From assembly GCF_001043025.1 (NCBI RefSeq), contig NZ_JYLD01000006.1, forward strand, positions 272,669 through 336,668: 64,000 nt of DNA, read 5' to 3'. Made by a program: the position numbers and the translations under genes. The stretch comes from Pseudomonas helleri (GTDB lineage Bacteria; Pseudomonadota; Gammaproteobacteria; Pseudomonadales; Pseudomonadaceae). Under the pieces are notes generated by a model. That model was not told the origin of the DNA and did not search any database. It saw only the letters and a program-made list of their open reading frames with translations. Below, piece by piece: positions 39,298 to 47,911 of the stretch (positions are counted from its first letter, which is position 1; every line of letters begins with the position of its first letter).

Positions 39298-39705
39298 AGG
39301 GGCGATCTTTTGATCTTGGCTCTTTTTACGGCCGCTGCGCGCCCGGACGTAGCCTCGCAAGGCTCGTCAACTGCTACGGGGGTGTTCGCTCGCAGCCTTC
39401 GTGCCTTGTCAGCGACTACAGGGTGTACGCGATACAACCGTCTCGCGATCTTTTGATCTTGGCCCTTTTTACGGCCGCTGCGCGCCCGGACGTAGCCTCG
39501 CAAGGCTCGTCAACTGCTACGAGGGGGTGTTTGTTCGCAGCCTTCGTGCCTTGTCAGCGACTACAGGATGTAAGCGATTCAAACTGTAGGAGCGAGCTTG
39601 CCTCGCGATCTTTTGATCTGGCTCTTTTTTCGGCCGCTGCGCGCCCGGACGTAGCCTCGCAAGGCTCGTCAACTGCTACGGGGTGTACGCGACTCAGCCC
39701 ATCTT
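39298..39705 (+). repeat. Tandem REP-associated repeat block (three units)
   Basis: Three imperfect units start at GATCTTTTGATC near 39304, 39447 and 39607 (spacing 143 and 160 bases). Each has ACGGCCGCTGCGCGCCCGGA, then GTAGCCTCGCAAGGCTCGTC and AACTGCTACG. The third is preceded by a REP arm (TGTAGGAGCGAGCTTGCCTC). No gene is present in this 485-base gap. It resembles the REP clusters at 20519, 23975 and 29735 but in a larger composite form. Confidence 0.85.
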
Positions 39706-39776
39706 CAGGGCCTGTGCTATACCCATAAGGACAAATGTTTGAACGCGGCACGCAGCCGCCACTGGAAGAGGTTCGC

Positions 39777-40268
39777 ATGTTCAAAGGATTTGCTGGTTCT
39801 GCCAAAGATAAAAGCACGCACGCCGTCAACGACCTGCCGCCCAACAACATAGAACTGTTCGACAGCTACACCGGCTTGATTCTCGGCCGCCTGTACCGCA
39901 GTTTCCCGCTGCCCATCACCCTGAGCGCAGAAGAATTCATCGACTACAACACCCTAGAAGACAGCAACCGCCAGCTACTGAGCCAAGAAGAAAACCTGTT
40001 TCTGGCTACCGTCAAATGGCTGGCCGACGTCGGCTACATCCACTTCGACGGTATGTCAGGCGTTTCTTTTTTTGAAGTCGTCCTCACGAGCAATGGTCTG
40101 CTGATCCTTCGAGCTTTTGCCGAAGGCCAGGACGGCACCCCCACTCTCGGAGAAAAACTGGCACAGCACGTCCAGGGTGAAAACCCGCTGGAATTGAGGA
40201 GCCTGGTGACCCAAGCCTTGAATCTGGGCAGTCAGATACTCAGCCCGATGACACGCTCAGGGATTTGA
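39777..40268 (+). CDS. Hypothetical protein, paralogue of the 52002-52445 gene
   Basis: A 163-residue acidic soluble protein (MFKGFAGSAKDKS...). The core LGRLYRSFPLPITLSAEEFI...FLATVKWLADVGYIHFDG...VVLTSNGLLIL resembles the 147-residue product of 52002-52445 along its length, so the two are paralogues. GGAAGAGG precedes this start; an in-frame ATG at 39735 is weaker. It may be a winged-helix-like fold, but that is a guess. No known family comes to mind, and no operon partner is nearby. Confidence 0.75.
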   Translation: MFKGFAGSAKDKSTHAVNDLPPNNIELFDSYTGLILGRLYRSFPLPITLSAEEFIDYNTLEDSNRQLLSQEENLFLATVKWLADVGYIHFDGMSGVSFFEVVLTSNGLLILRAFAEGQDGTPTLGEKLAQHVQGENPLELRSLVTQALNLGSQILSPMTRSGI

Positions 40269-40332
40269 ACCACCAGCACAGGTCGGCCTGCCACTGAAGA
40301 GCTCAGTGGCAGCTCAAACCCCGCGCTAAACC

Positions 40333-41700
40333 CTACGAATATGCATCAACCACCCACTTCACTTTAGCCAGCCCCTCACGCAGTGACGCCAAGTCTACTG
40401 ACCCTAACGCCAGACGAATCGCACGCGGCACATGGGTCGAGGTAGCAAATGGCTGCGCGGACGACACCGAAACGTGCTCGCGCATCAGGGCTGACACGAC
40501 TTGCTCTGCGCGGGCGTCTTCAGACAAAGGCAGCCAGATAAAGTAGGAGTACGGATGACGGACAGTGCGCAACCCAGCCAGGAGTTCGTCAGCAATGTTT
40601 TGTCGGGCATGTGCGTCTTGGCGCTTTTGCACTTCCAGACGGCTTACGGTTCCATCCTCCAGCCATGCGCTAGCAAGCGAAGTCATGACGCCGGGGGTGT
40701 TCCACGCGGTCACCCGGATCACGCGCTCCAACGCCGCAATCAGGTGGGCGGGGGCGGCCATAAAGCCGACACGCAAGCCCGCAGCAACGCTTTTGGAAAG
40801 CCCTGACACGTAGATTGTCCGTTCTGGCGCCAATTCAGCGATCGGCAGCGGTGGGTTTTCGACAAGAAAGGCGTAGGCCGCGTCTTCAATAATCTGCAGG
40901 TCATGGGTGCGCGCTATGGCGACCAGTTGCTGACGCTGCTCGATGCTCATCACCCAACCCAGCGGGTTGTGCAGTGTCGGCATGCTGTAAACCGCACGGA
41001 CTGAACGGCTGCAGCAGAGTTTTTCCAGCGCGTTGAGATCGGGGCCGCAGTCGGTCACCGGCATAGACAAAACTTCCAGGTGCAGGGTCTGCGCAAGCGC
41101 TTTAAACCCCGGATAGGTCAGCGCATCAACCGCCACCACATCGCCAGGTTTTAACAAGGCCATCAGCGCCACCGTCAACCCATGCTGAGCACCATTGACG
41201 ATCAACACCTGTTCGGCCGGGACGTTCAAGCCGCGAGCTGACAGATGCCTCGCCACTGACGCCCGCTCGTGCAGGCGGCCGCCATGTGGCTGGTAACGCA
41301 ACAACGACTCCAGATCCCCGGATAACGCCAGTTGCCGCAACGCAGTGCGAAGCATGTCGGCTTGCCCCAACGCGGACGGGTAGTTGTAGTTGAGGTCCAG
41401 CATGCCCGCCGTGACTTTCGGCTGGTCAATGCCGTGACCTGGCGGCAGCGACGTCTCCCTGACGAACGTCCCGCGCCCGGTCTCTCCGCTGACCAGCCCC
41501 ATGGCCTCAAGCTCTGCATACACGCGGCTCGCCGTGACCAGCGCCAACCCTTGTCTCGCGGCCAACTGGCGGTGCGTAGGCAGGCGTGTACCTGGAGACA
41601 ATCGCCCTGAGCGGATATCGGCGGCAAACGAGTCGACCAGCGACTTGTATCGGGAACGGGGCATCGGAATATGTATCCATGACAATATTTTGATTGTCAT
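40333..41700 (-). CDS. MocR-type regulator (GntR helix-turn-helix + aminotransferase domain)
   Basis: A 455-residue regulator with an N-terminal GntR winged helix (residues about 12-78, RLPTHRQLAARQGLALVTASRVYAEL) and a large fold-type I aminotransferase domain with a PLP-binding Lys in VSGLSKSVAAGLRVGFM. The start at 41700 is chosen, but an ATG 36 bases further downstream at 41664 is possible. It is divergent from the DMT transporter (63-base gap) and probably controls it. Confidence 0.92.
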   Translation of the reverse strand: MTIKILSWIHIPMPRSRYKSLVDSFAADIRSGRLSPGTRLPTHRQLAARQGLALVTASRVYAELEAMGLVSGETGRGTFVRETSLPPGHGIDQPKVTAGMLDLNYNYPSALGQADMLRTALRQLALSGDLESLLRYQPHGGRLHERASVARHLSARGLNVPAEQVLIVNGAQHGLTVALMALLKPGDVVAVDALTYPGFKALAQTLHLEVLSMPVTDCGPDLNALEKLCCSRSVRAVYSMPTLHNPLGWVMSIEQRQQLVAIARTHDLQIIEDAAYAFLVENPPLPIAELAPERTIYVSGLSKSVAAGLRVGFMAAPAHLIAALERVIRVTAWNTPGVMTSLASAWLEDGTVSRLEVQKRQDAHARQNIADELLAGLRTVRHPYSYFIWLPLSEDARAEQVVSALMREHVSVSSAQPFATSTHVPRAIRLALGSVDLASLREGLAKVKWVVDAYS

Positions 41701-41762
41701 CAATCTTCGGCCGTAGCATGCGTTTAAAGCAATCCTGCCTTTAGCCTTGAGCGTGAGACCCG

Positions 41763-42674
41763 ATGGAACGCACCTCTAATTTGCACACCCCAGCGACCGA
41801 GAAAAACCTTTCCGGCTGGATCAACGGTTTTATCGGCGTGGTCATTTTCAGCGCCTCGTTGCCCGCGACCCGCGTCGCCGTGCAAGAGTTTAATCCGGTT
41901 TTTCTGACCTTTGCCCGAGCCTCCATCGCCGGGGTGCTGGCCCTGTGCATTCTGCTGGCGCTTAAAGCCAAACGCCCGGATCGAAGCCAGCTGTTTTCAC
42001 TGCTGATCGTGGCGATCGGCGTGGTGCTGGGGTTTCCATTGTTGACCGCGTTGGCCTTGCAGCATGTCACCTCAGCGCACTCCATCGTCTTCCTCGGCCT
42101 GCTGCCGCTCTCGACTGCTGCCTTTGCTGTACTGCGCGGGGGTGAACGCCCGCGCCCGGCGTTCTGGTTCTTCTCGGTTCTGGGCAGTGCACTGGTCATC
42201 GCGTTTGCCGTCTCACAAGGGCTGACCGCCTCTGCCCGAGGCGACATGCTGATGCTGTTGGCAGTCCTGATCTGCGGCCTTGGCTACGCCGAAGGCGCCA
42301 AACTGTCGCGAACCCTGGGCGGTTGGCAGGTTATTTCATGGGCACTGGTGCTCTCGCTGCCAATCATGGCAACACTGGCCTACATCGTGGCCCCCGCCTC
42401 TTTCACAGGCATCAGCCCGCCTGCGTGGTTTGGCCTGGGCTACATCTCAGTGTTCAGCATGTTAATCGGCTTTTTCTTCTGGTATCGCGGCCTGGCCCTG
42501 GGGGGTATTGCCGCCGTGGGCCAGCTTCAACTGTTGCAGCCTTTTTTCGGGCTGGCCCTGGCCGCTACTTTTCTGCATGAAACGGTGACCCTTGGCATGT
42601 TTGGCGTGACCGGCGCGGTGATTGTGTGTGTTATTGCGGCCAAGAAGTTTGCCACAACTAATAAGGCCCAGTAG
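41763..42674 (+). CDS. DMT-family transporter (EamA type)
   Basis: A 303-residue inner-membrane protein with ten hydrophobic helices in two EamA halves (ASLPATRVAVQEFNPVFLTFARA near the start; LQPFFGLALAATFLHETVT near the end). Proteins of this group export metabolites such as amino acids. It is divergent from the MocR gene, a common pair in pseudomonads. Confidence 0.93.
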   Translation: MERTSNLHTPATEKNLSGWINGFIGVVIFSASLPATRVAVQEFNPVFLTFARASIAGVLALCILLALKAKRPDRSQLFSLLIVAIGVVLGFPLLTALALQHVTSAHSIVFLGLLPLSTAAFAVLRGGERPRPAFWFFSVLGSALVIAFAVSQGLTASARGDMLMLLAVLICGLGYAEGAKLSRTLGGWQVISWALVLSLPIMATLAYIVAPASFTGISPPAWFGLGYISVFSMLIGFFFWYRGLALGGIAAVGQLQLLQPFFGLALAATFLHETVTLGMFGVTGAVIVCVIAAKKFATTNKAQ

Positions 42675-42691
42675 TTCAACAACACCACAAG

Positions 42692-42720
42692 TAGCAGGCT
42701 CCAACTCAGAGAGCCTGCTA
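42692..42720 (+). terminator. Terminator-like hairpin after the DMT transporter
   Basis: A 10-bp perfect stem (42692-42701 with 42711-42720, loop of 9) starts 18 bases after the stop codon. The T run behind it is poor. Confidence 0.55.
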
Positions 42721-42920
42721 TAACTCAGCAATTAAAAACATCAACTAGCAATAAGTTTTTTAAACTTACGTTAAGACAACTAACACTTCTTTACAGTTGT
42801 GAAAATCTGGTGAAATTGCGCGCGATAATTGCTTCAAAACTACCAAACTGACAGATTTTTCATGAGTGAAGTCAATATCCCACACCTATACTGGAAAAGG
42901 ACTACATATGCTCTGCACAT

Positions 42921-43772
42921 ATGAGCGTAAGGTTCTTCAGTTTCTGCTCCAGAGGGTTCAAAGCCATGGGCGTTGCCAGCACCTATATTTCCACCCATTC
43001 TCCTACGCCGCTTGCACTATCGGGTTGCAAGGATATCGCTGAGGGTGCTGTATTTATCATTGCTTCGGGTGCATCAGCCAAAAACTTCCCTCTAAATGAG
43101 TTTAAACACGTACCGATGATTGTCGTAAACGGTGCGATTTCGATGTTCCTGAATACTTCAATCAGACCTTATTTCTATGTCTGCACCGACTCTGGCTTCT
43201 TCACACAGCAAAGCCGCTTATTCCACGCAGGGCTGGCACTTAGCCAGCGCGTAGTGCTGCGAGAAGATTACGTACTGCATGACATCCCCCTGCCATCCGG
43301 CGAATTCTACGCCTTGAAAAAAGCCGCTAAATCTACCTGGAGAGATTTATTCTCAGCCGAGCCTGGTAATTTGATCCGCCGCTCTAAATTCCATACAGGC
43401 AGAAACAGCAGCATAGGCTTCAGTAAAGATTTGAGTGAAGGTTATTTCGACGCCAGAACAGTGGCCTATCTTGCTTTGCAAGTTGCTTATCACGCGGGCT
43501 TCAATGAAGTATTTATGGTCGGAGTAGATTTGTGCCCTGATACAGGGCGTTTTTATGAGACGCCTCAATCAGAGAAGTCACCCTGCGTGTTGGATGAGCA
43601 TATGGAATCTCGCATTCTGCCCTCCTTTGAACTGATGGCAGAAAAGGTCATGGACGCTGACTTTAGCGTTTACAACTTGTCCAGCACCTCGAAACTTCCC
43701 AGCAGCCTGATCCCCTATAAATCAATTGAAGAAGTCAGGCAATTGGTCCCCCGCAAAGTGCTAAAAATCTGA
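42921..43772 (+). CDS. MptE/DUF115-like protein, possible surface-glycan enzyme
   Basis: A 283-residue protein whose middle, VFIIASGASAKNFPL, then IVVNGAISMF and FYVCTDSGFF, with a later EVFMVGVDLCPDTGRFYE, matches the pattern of DUF115/MptE-like Rossmann-type proteins, which in bacteria are often in LPS-core or flagellin-glycan loci. An ATG at 42966 (MGVASTYIS) with AGAGG upstream is a good alternative start; an out-of-frame ATG at 42908 has a stronger ribosome site but gives only a 44-codon frame. Activity is not certain. Confidence 0.75.
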   Translation: MSVRFFSFCSRGFKAMGVASTYISTHSPTPLALSGCKDIAEGAVFIIASGASAKNFPLNEFKHVPMIVVNGAISMFLNTSIRPYFYVCTDSGFFTQQSRLFHAGLALSQRVVLREDYVLHDIPLPSGEFYALKKAAKSTWRDLFSAEPGNLIRRSKFHTGRNSSIGFSKDLSEGYFDARTVAYLALQVAYHAGFNEVFMVGVDLCPDTGRFYETPQSEKSPCVLDEHMESRILPSFELMAEKVMDADFSVYNLSSTSKLPSSLIPYKSIEEVRQLVPRKVLKI

Positions 43773-43777
43773 TGGGT

Positions 43778-44314
43778 TCAAGCCGAAGTACTGGGCTCAT
43801 CAGTCTCAATACTTGAATTCTGCTGCGGGTTCCCGGCAGCCACTAACAGCTCATCCCGATACTCTGTCAGCGCTCGGGTATAGGGTGCGAGCCCGTTGCC
43901 ATCCCCCGTTTTTAAAGCAGCCTCCAGCATGGTAGCGAGCGCCAATTTGGTCTCACCAACGGTGTGCAAAGCCAGCGCAGTGAACGCAGCAAGCGCCGGA
44001 TTGTTTGGTTGTTCAGCCCTGGCGAGCTGTAACCACTCGAGCGATTCATGCGCGCACCCTACATTCCTGAGGGTGCTGCTAAACCCGATCAAAAACTGAA
44101 ATCGGTGTTCTTCAGGCACGCCAAGCGCCCAGCCCTTGCGATAGTAAACCAGGGCTTGTTCTTCATCACCCACGCGGTCACACGCATAAGCCGCTGCTAT
44201 TTGCGCAGCCACTGCATTGGGGTACTGCTGCGCAAGCGGAACGGCGTGTTCATAAGCGCCGTTAAAGTCAGCGGACTGCGTCATCGTTGCAATAATGGCG
44301 AGGGTGGCTTCCAT
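43778..44314 (-). CDS. TPR-repeat protein
   Basis: A 178-residue protein beginning MEATLAIIATMTQS (AAGGAG lies 11 bases upstream), built from about four helical pairs with TPR pattern (AAYACDRVGDEEQALVYYRKGWALG, SLEWLQLARAEQPNNPALAAF, ALHTVGETKLALATMLEAAL). Such repeats mediate protein contacts. It ends 5 bases from the convergent MptE-like gene. Partner and role are unknown. Confidence 0.75.
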   Translation of the reverse strand: MEATLAIIATMTQSADFNGAYEHAVPLAQQYPNAVAAQIAAAYACDRVGDEEQALVYYRKGWALGVPEEHRFQFLIGFSSTLRNVGCAHESLEWLQLARAEQPNNPALAAFTALALHTVGETKLALATMLEAALKTGDGNGLAPYTRALTEYRDELLVAAGNPQQNSSIETDEPSTSA

Positions 44315-44408
44315 ACAGGCCTGCTCCTTCAAATGGGCTGAACTTAATAACATAAACACGCCCGGTCACTCATCTGCGCAGGCTTTATAAAGGGCAGCGG
44401 CGGCATTC

Positions 44409-44437
44409 TTGACAGATATAGATCGCTTACCTATGGT
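44409..44437 (+). promoter_or_regulatory. Sigma-70-like promoter of the molybdoenzyme gene
   Basis: TTGACA at 44409-44414 and TATGGT at 44432-44437 are separated by exactly 17 bases. This places a transcript start near 44444, 118 bases before the fdhF-like ATG. The -10 deviates from TATAAT at two positions. Confidence 0.55.
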
Positions 44438-44561
44438 CAATCGAACCGCTAATAACCCTATAAAAAACAGACTTATAACCGTGAGTCAGTTTGTCGGGTT
44501 GCGCCCGGATTCAGGCTCAACACCGTCGTAGAGCGTGTTTTCTGGGGTTCAAGGAGTGAAC

Positions 44562-46835
44562 ATGTCCAAGCAAGGAAAGGTCGAGGGTATTCGTGATTAC
44601 ACAGCGCCCGCCGGAGGATGGGGCGCGTTAAAGGCCACTGCGAATGCCATTCGCGAACAAATGGAGAATGTGCAGGCCGTCAGCACGCTCCTGAGAACCA
44701 ACCAACCCGATGGGTTCGATTGCCCTGGTTGCGCTTGGCCTGACAAAAAGCACAGTTCAACTTTCGAATTTTGTGAAAACGGCGCCAAGGCTGTGACGTG
44801 GGAGGCGACCAGCAAACGTGTGACACCGGAGTTTTTTGCCGAACACACGGTCAGCGCCCTGCTCAATCGCAGCGATCACGAGCTGGAAAACTACGGGCGC
44901 CTGACCTGCCCGCTGGTGTATGACCGCGCCTCTGACACATTCAAGCCCGTGGCCTGGGACACTGCGTTTGAACGTATTGGCGAGATCCTGCGCAGCCTCG
45001 ATCCCACTCAAGTTGAGTTTTATACCTCGGGTCGAGCCTCTAACGAAGCCGCTTATCTGTTCCAGTTATTTGCCCGCGGTTTGGGCTCCAACAATTTCCC
45101 CGATTGTTCCAATCTGTGCCATGAACCCACCAGTGTCGGCCTGCCGCAATCCATCGGCATTGGTAAAGGCACGGTGTCTCTTGATGATTTTGATCTGTGC
45201 GAGTTGGTCATTTCTATTGGCCATAATCCGGGCACAAATCATCCGAGGATGATGGGCACTTTGCATGAGGTGTCACGCCGCAAAGTACCGATCCTGGTGT
45301 TTAACCCTATTCGAGAACGCGCCCTGGAGACCTTTGCCGACCCGCAGAACATGGTTGAAATGGCGACCTACGGTTCAACACCGATTGCCTCCACCTACCT
45401 GAATGTCAAAGCAGGCGGTGACGTGGCAGCGGTTAAAGGGGTGATGAAAGCTGTACTGGAACTTGAGGAGCGTGTCGGCGAAGTGCTGGATCACGCGTTT
45501 ATCGCGACGCATACCCAAGGTTTTGAAGCACTGAAAGCAGACTTGGTCGCGACCGAGTGGGCGCTGATCGAACGCCACAGCGGGCTCACCCGCGCAGCGC
45601 TGGAACAGGTTGCGGCGGCCTATGCCAAATCCAATGCCACCATCATTACGTACGGTATGGGCATCACCCAGCACAATGCCGGCACTGAAAACGTGCGCTC
45701 GCTGTGCAATCTGCTGATGCTGTGCGGCAACCTGGGCAAACCGGGCGCCGGCATATGCCCGTTACGCGGGCACTCCAATGTGCAGGGCAATCGCACGGTG
45801 GGCATCACGGAGAAACCCTCGGCGAGCTTTCTGCAAAAAATTGAACAGACTTTGGGTTTTAAGCCCCCTGCTGCCCCAGGCCATAACGCGGTGCAAACCA
45901 TGCAAGCCATGGTTGCCGGTACCTCAAAGGCGCTGATTTGCCTCGGCGGAAATTTTGCGGTGGCGCTGCCCGACCCCGAACAATGCTTTCCGGCCATGAA
46001 ACAGCTGGACCTGAGTGTGCATATCGGGACCAAGTTGAACCGCTCACATTTGCTGGTTGCAAAAGAGACCTATATTTTCCCCTGCCTGGGCCGTACAGAA
46101 CTGGACCTGCAAAATGGCATCGCGCAAGCGATTACCGTTGAAGACTCGATGTCCATGGTCCACGCCTCTGCCGGTCGCTTGCCGCCCGCCTCCGAGCACC
46201 TGCGTTCAGAACCGGCGATCGTGGCCGGGATGGCAAGCGCTGCACTGCCTCATTTGTCGATTGCGTGGCCAGAACTTGTGGCCAATTACGACCTGATCCG
46301 GGACCTGATCGAAAAAACCATCCCCGGTTTCGAAGACTACAACCAGCGAATCCGTGTGCCGGGAGGCTTCAGATTGCCCTTGCCGGCTACCGAACGCATT
46401 TGGCACACGCCCTCCGGTAAAGCCGAGTTTTATGTGTACCCAGGTGTGGATGAAGACTGGGTGGTGCAAGGCGAGGATGTGCTACGGCTCATGACCTTGC
46501 GCAGCCATGACCAATACAACACCACTATTTACTCCTTGGATGACCGCTACCGGGGCGTCTTCGGCCGACGCGATGTGCTGTTCATCAGCGCGCAAGACTT
46601 GCAGGCACGCGGTCTGGCCCACGGTGATCTGGTGGACATCGAGACGGTGACCTCCGGCCGGCAGATGCGTTACGAGAAGCTGACCGCCGTGGAACACGCC
46701 ATCGCGCCCGGCTCGGTGGCCGCTTACTACCCGGAAGCCAACTGTTTGATTGCCCTGGACAACATTGACCCGCAAAGCGGTATTCCGGCTTACAAATCAG
46801 TGCCGGTGCGGGTCAAACGCTCCAGCCTTAACTGA
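44562..46835 (+). CDS. FdhF/YdeP-type molybdopterin oxidoreductase
   Basis: A 757-residue molybdenum enzyme of the formate-dehydrogenase-like group. Near the N-terminus is a CPGCAWPD (Cys54, Cys57), only part of a usual [4Fe-4S] ligand set. The Mo-cofactor domains follow (NNFPDCSNLCHEPTSVGLPQSIG, PGAGICPLRGHSNVQGNRTVG), and a C-terminal MoaD-like domain (MTLRSHDQYNTTIYSLDDRYRG). YdeP-like members have unclear physiological roles, including acid resistance in E. coli. AAGGAG lies before the start. It precedes the oxidase genes by 131 bases. Confidence 0.9.
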   Translation: MSKQGKVEGIRDYTAPAGGWGALKATANAIREQMENVQAVSTLLRTNQPDGFDCPGCAWPDKKHSSTFEFCENGAKAVTWEATSKRVTPEFFAEHTVSALLNRSDHELENYGRLTCPLVYDRASDTFKPVAWDTAFERIGEILRSLDPTQVEFYTSGRASNEAAYLFQLFARGLGSNNFPDCSNLCHEPTSVGLPQSIGIGKGTVSLDDFDLCELVISIGHNPGTNHPRMMGTLHEVSRRKVPILVFNPIRERALETFADPQNMVEMATYGSTPIASTYLNVKAGGDVAAVKGVMKAVLELEERVGEVLDHAFIATHTQGFEALKADLVATEWALIERHSGLTRAALEQVAAAYAKSNATIITYGMGITQHNAGTENVRSLCNLLMLCGNLGKPGAGICPLRGHSNVQGNRTVGITEKPSASFLQKIEQTLGFKPPAAPGHNAVQTMQAMVAGTSKALICLGGNFAVALPDPEQCFPAMKQLDLSVHIGTKLNRSHLLVAKETYIFPCLGRTELDLQNGIAQAITVEDSMSMVHASAGRLPPASEHLRSEPAIVAGMASAALPHLSIAWPELVANYDLIRDLIEKTIPGFEDYNQRIRVPGGFRLPLPATERIWHTPSGKAEFYVYPGVDEDWVVQGEDVLRLMTLRSHDQYNTTIYSLDDRYRGVFGRRDVLFISAQDLQARGLAHGDLVDIETVTSGRQMRYEKLTAVEHAIAPGSVAAYYPEANCLIALDNIDPQSGIPAYKSVPVRVKRSSLN

Positions 46836-46966
46836 CACCCTGTACCAATCATTCACCCGGCAGTCGCCTGACGAACCCTGCACTGGAGGTCATCTGAACG
46901 CATGCCTTGACTAAAGCCCCCTCAACAAAGCGCTGATCAAGTTGTAAGACTCAAGGAGATTACCGC

Positions 46967-47911
46967 GTGAAAGGAATCACACCCTGCGCTCTGATTGTCT
47001 CGGGCCTTCTGCTGCCCGCACTGGCGCAAGCCGCTCCATCTGCTGACACGGCGATCGCCAACGCCGGTTTTATCGACGCCGCAGGCCCGATTGCGGCCGC
47101 GCAATTTGAGCACTTCAAGACGATTATTTCGCTGATGCTCATTGTCGTCGTGCCGATATTTATCCTCGTCCCTTGGGTGCTGTGGCGTTACCGCCGCGGC
47201 GGTCGGGGCGCGTATCGGCCTGACTGGGATTTCAACTGGGGTAACGAAGCCGTTTTGTGGGGCATACCGATCATTCTGATCATTGTCCTCAGCTCGGCGC
47301 TGTGGGCGCACACGCACAAATATGACCCGTACCGCCCACTTGGCAGCGACCCGCTGGACATTGAAGTGGTCTCGCTGGACTGGAAGTTCCTGTTCATCTA
47401 CCCGCAGCAAGGCATCGCCACCCTCGATTACCTGGCACTGGAGCAAGACCGCCCGGTGCGCCTCAAGCTCACCAGCGGCACGGTAATGCAGTCCTTCATG
47501 ATCCCGCAACTGGCCGGGCAGATTTACACCATGGCCGGCATGACCACTCAACTGAACCTGATGGCGGACCGCGCCGGTGAGTACCGGGGGCGTAACACGC
47601 AGTACAACGGCGATGGCTTTGCCACTCAATCGTTCCCCACGGTGGTGATGCCGGCCGGGCAATTCGACGCGTGGGTCCGTGACACCCGCCAAAGCGCGCA
47701 GACACTGGACCTGAGCACTTACCAAGAACTGCTCAAACCCAGCATCGAGCATGCGCCGCGCTATTACGGCAGTGTCGAAAGCGGCTTGTTCGAGCGGGTT
47801 CTCGGCAGTTTCACCGGTGGCCATGAGCACGCCAAAGCGGCTAGCGCCCAGCCATCACCAGGGCATGAACAGCATCTTCAACACACCAGCACAAAAGGGG
47901 CAGAACAGTGA
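46967..47911 (+). CDS. cyoA: Cytochrome bo-type quinol oxidase subunit II
   Basis: A 314-residue subunit II with a signal peptide (no lipobox Cys, unlike E. coli CyoA), two membrane helices and a cupredoxin-like periplasmic domain (TLDYLALEQ, LTSGTVMQSFMIPQLAGQ, GRNTQYNGDGF). The Cu-A ligands are absent, as in quinol oxidases. The C-terminal tail is His-rich (GGHEHAKAASAQPSPGHEQH). It overlaps cyoB by 4 bases. Confidence 0.92.
   Translation: MKGITPCALIVSGLLLPALAQAAPSADTAIANAGFIDAAGPIAAAQFEHFKTIISLMLIVVVPIFILVPWVLWRYRRGGRGAYRPDWDFNWGNEAVLWGIPIILIIVLSSALWAHTHKYDPYRPLGSDPLDIEVVSLDWKFLFIYPQQGIATLDYLALEQDRPVRLKLTSGTVMQSFMIPQLAGQIYTMAGMTTQLNLMADRAGEYRGRNTQYNGDGFATQSFPTVVMPAGQFDAWVRDTRQSAQTLDLSTYQELLKPSIEHAPRYYGSVESGLFERVLGSFTGGHEHAKAASAQPSPGHEQHLQHTSTKGAEQ

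Noticed and set aside
39401..39728. Short frames inside the REP block
   Set aside because: They repeat with the REP units themselves and reflect repeat sequence, not protein coding.
42908..43042. 44-codon frame from ATG 42908 as a gene
   Set aside because: It has a good ribosome site but ends early and has no conserved features; treated as a possible leader only.
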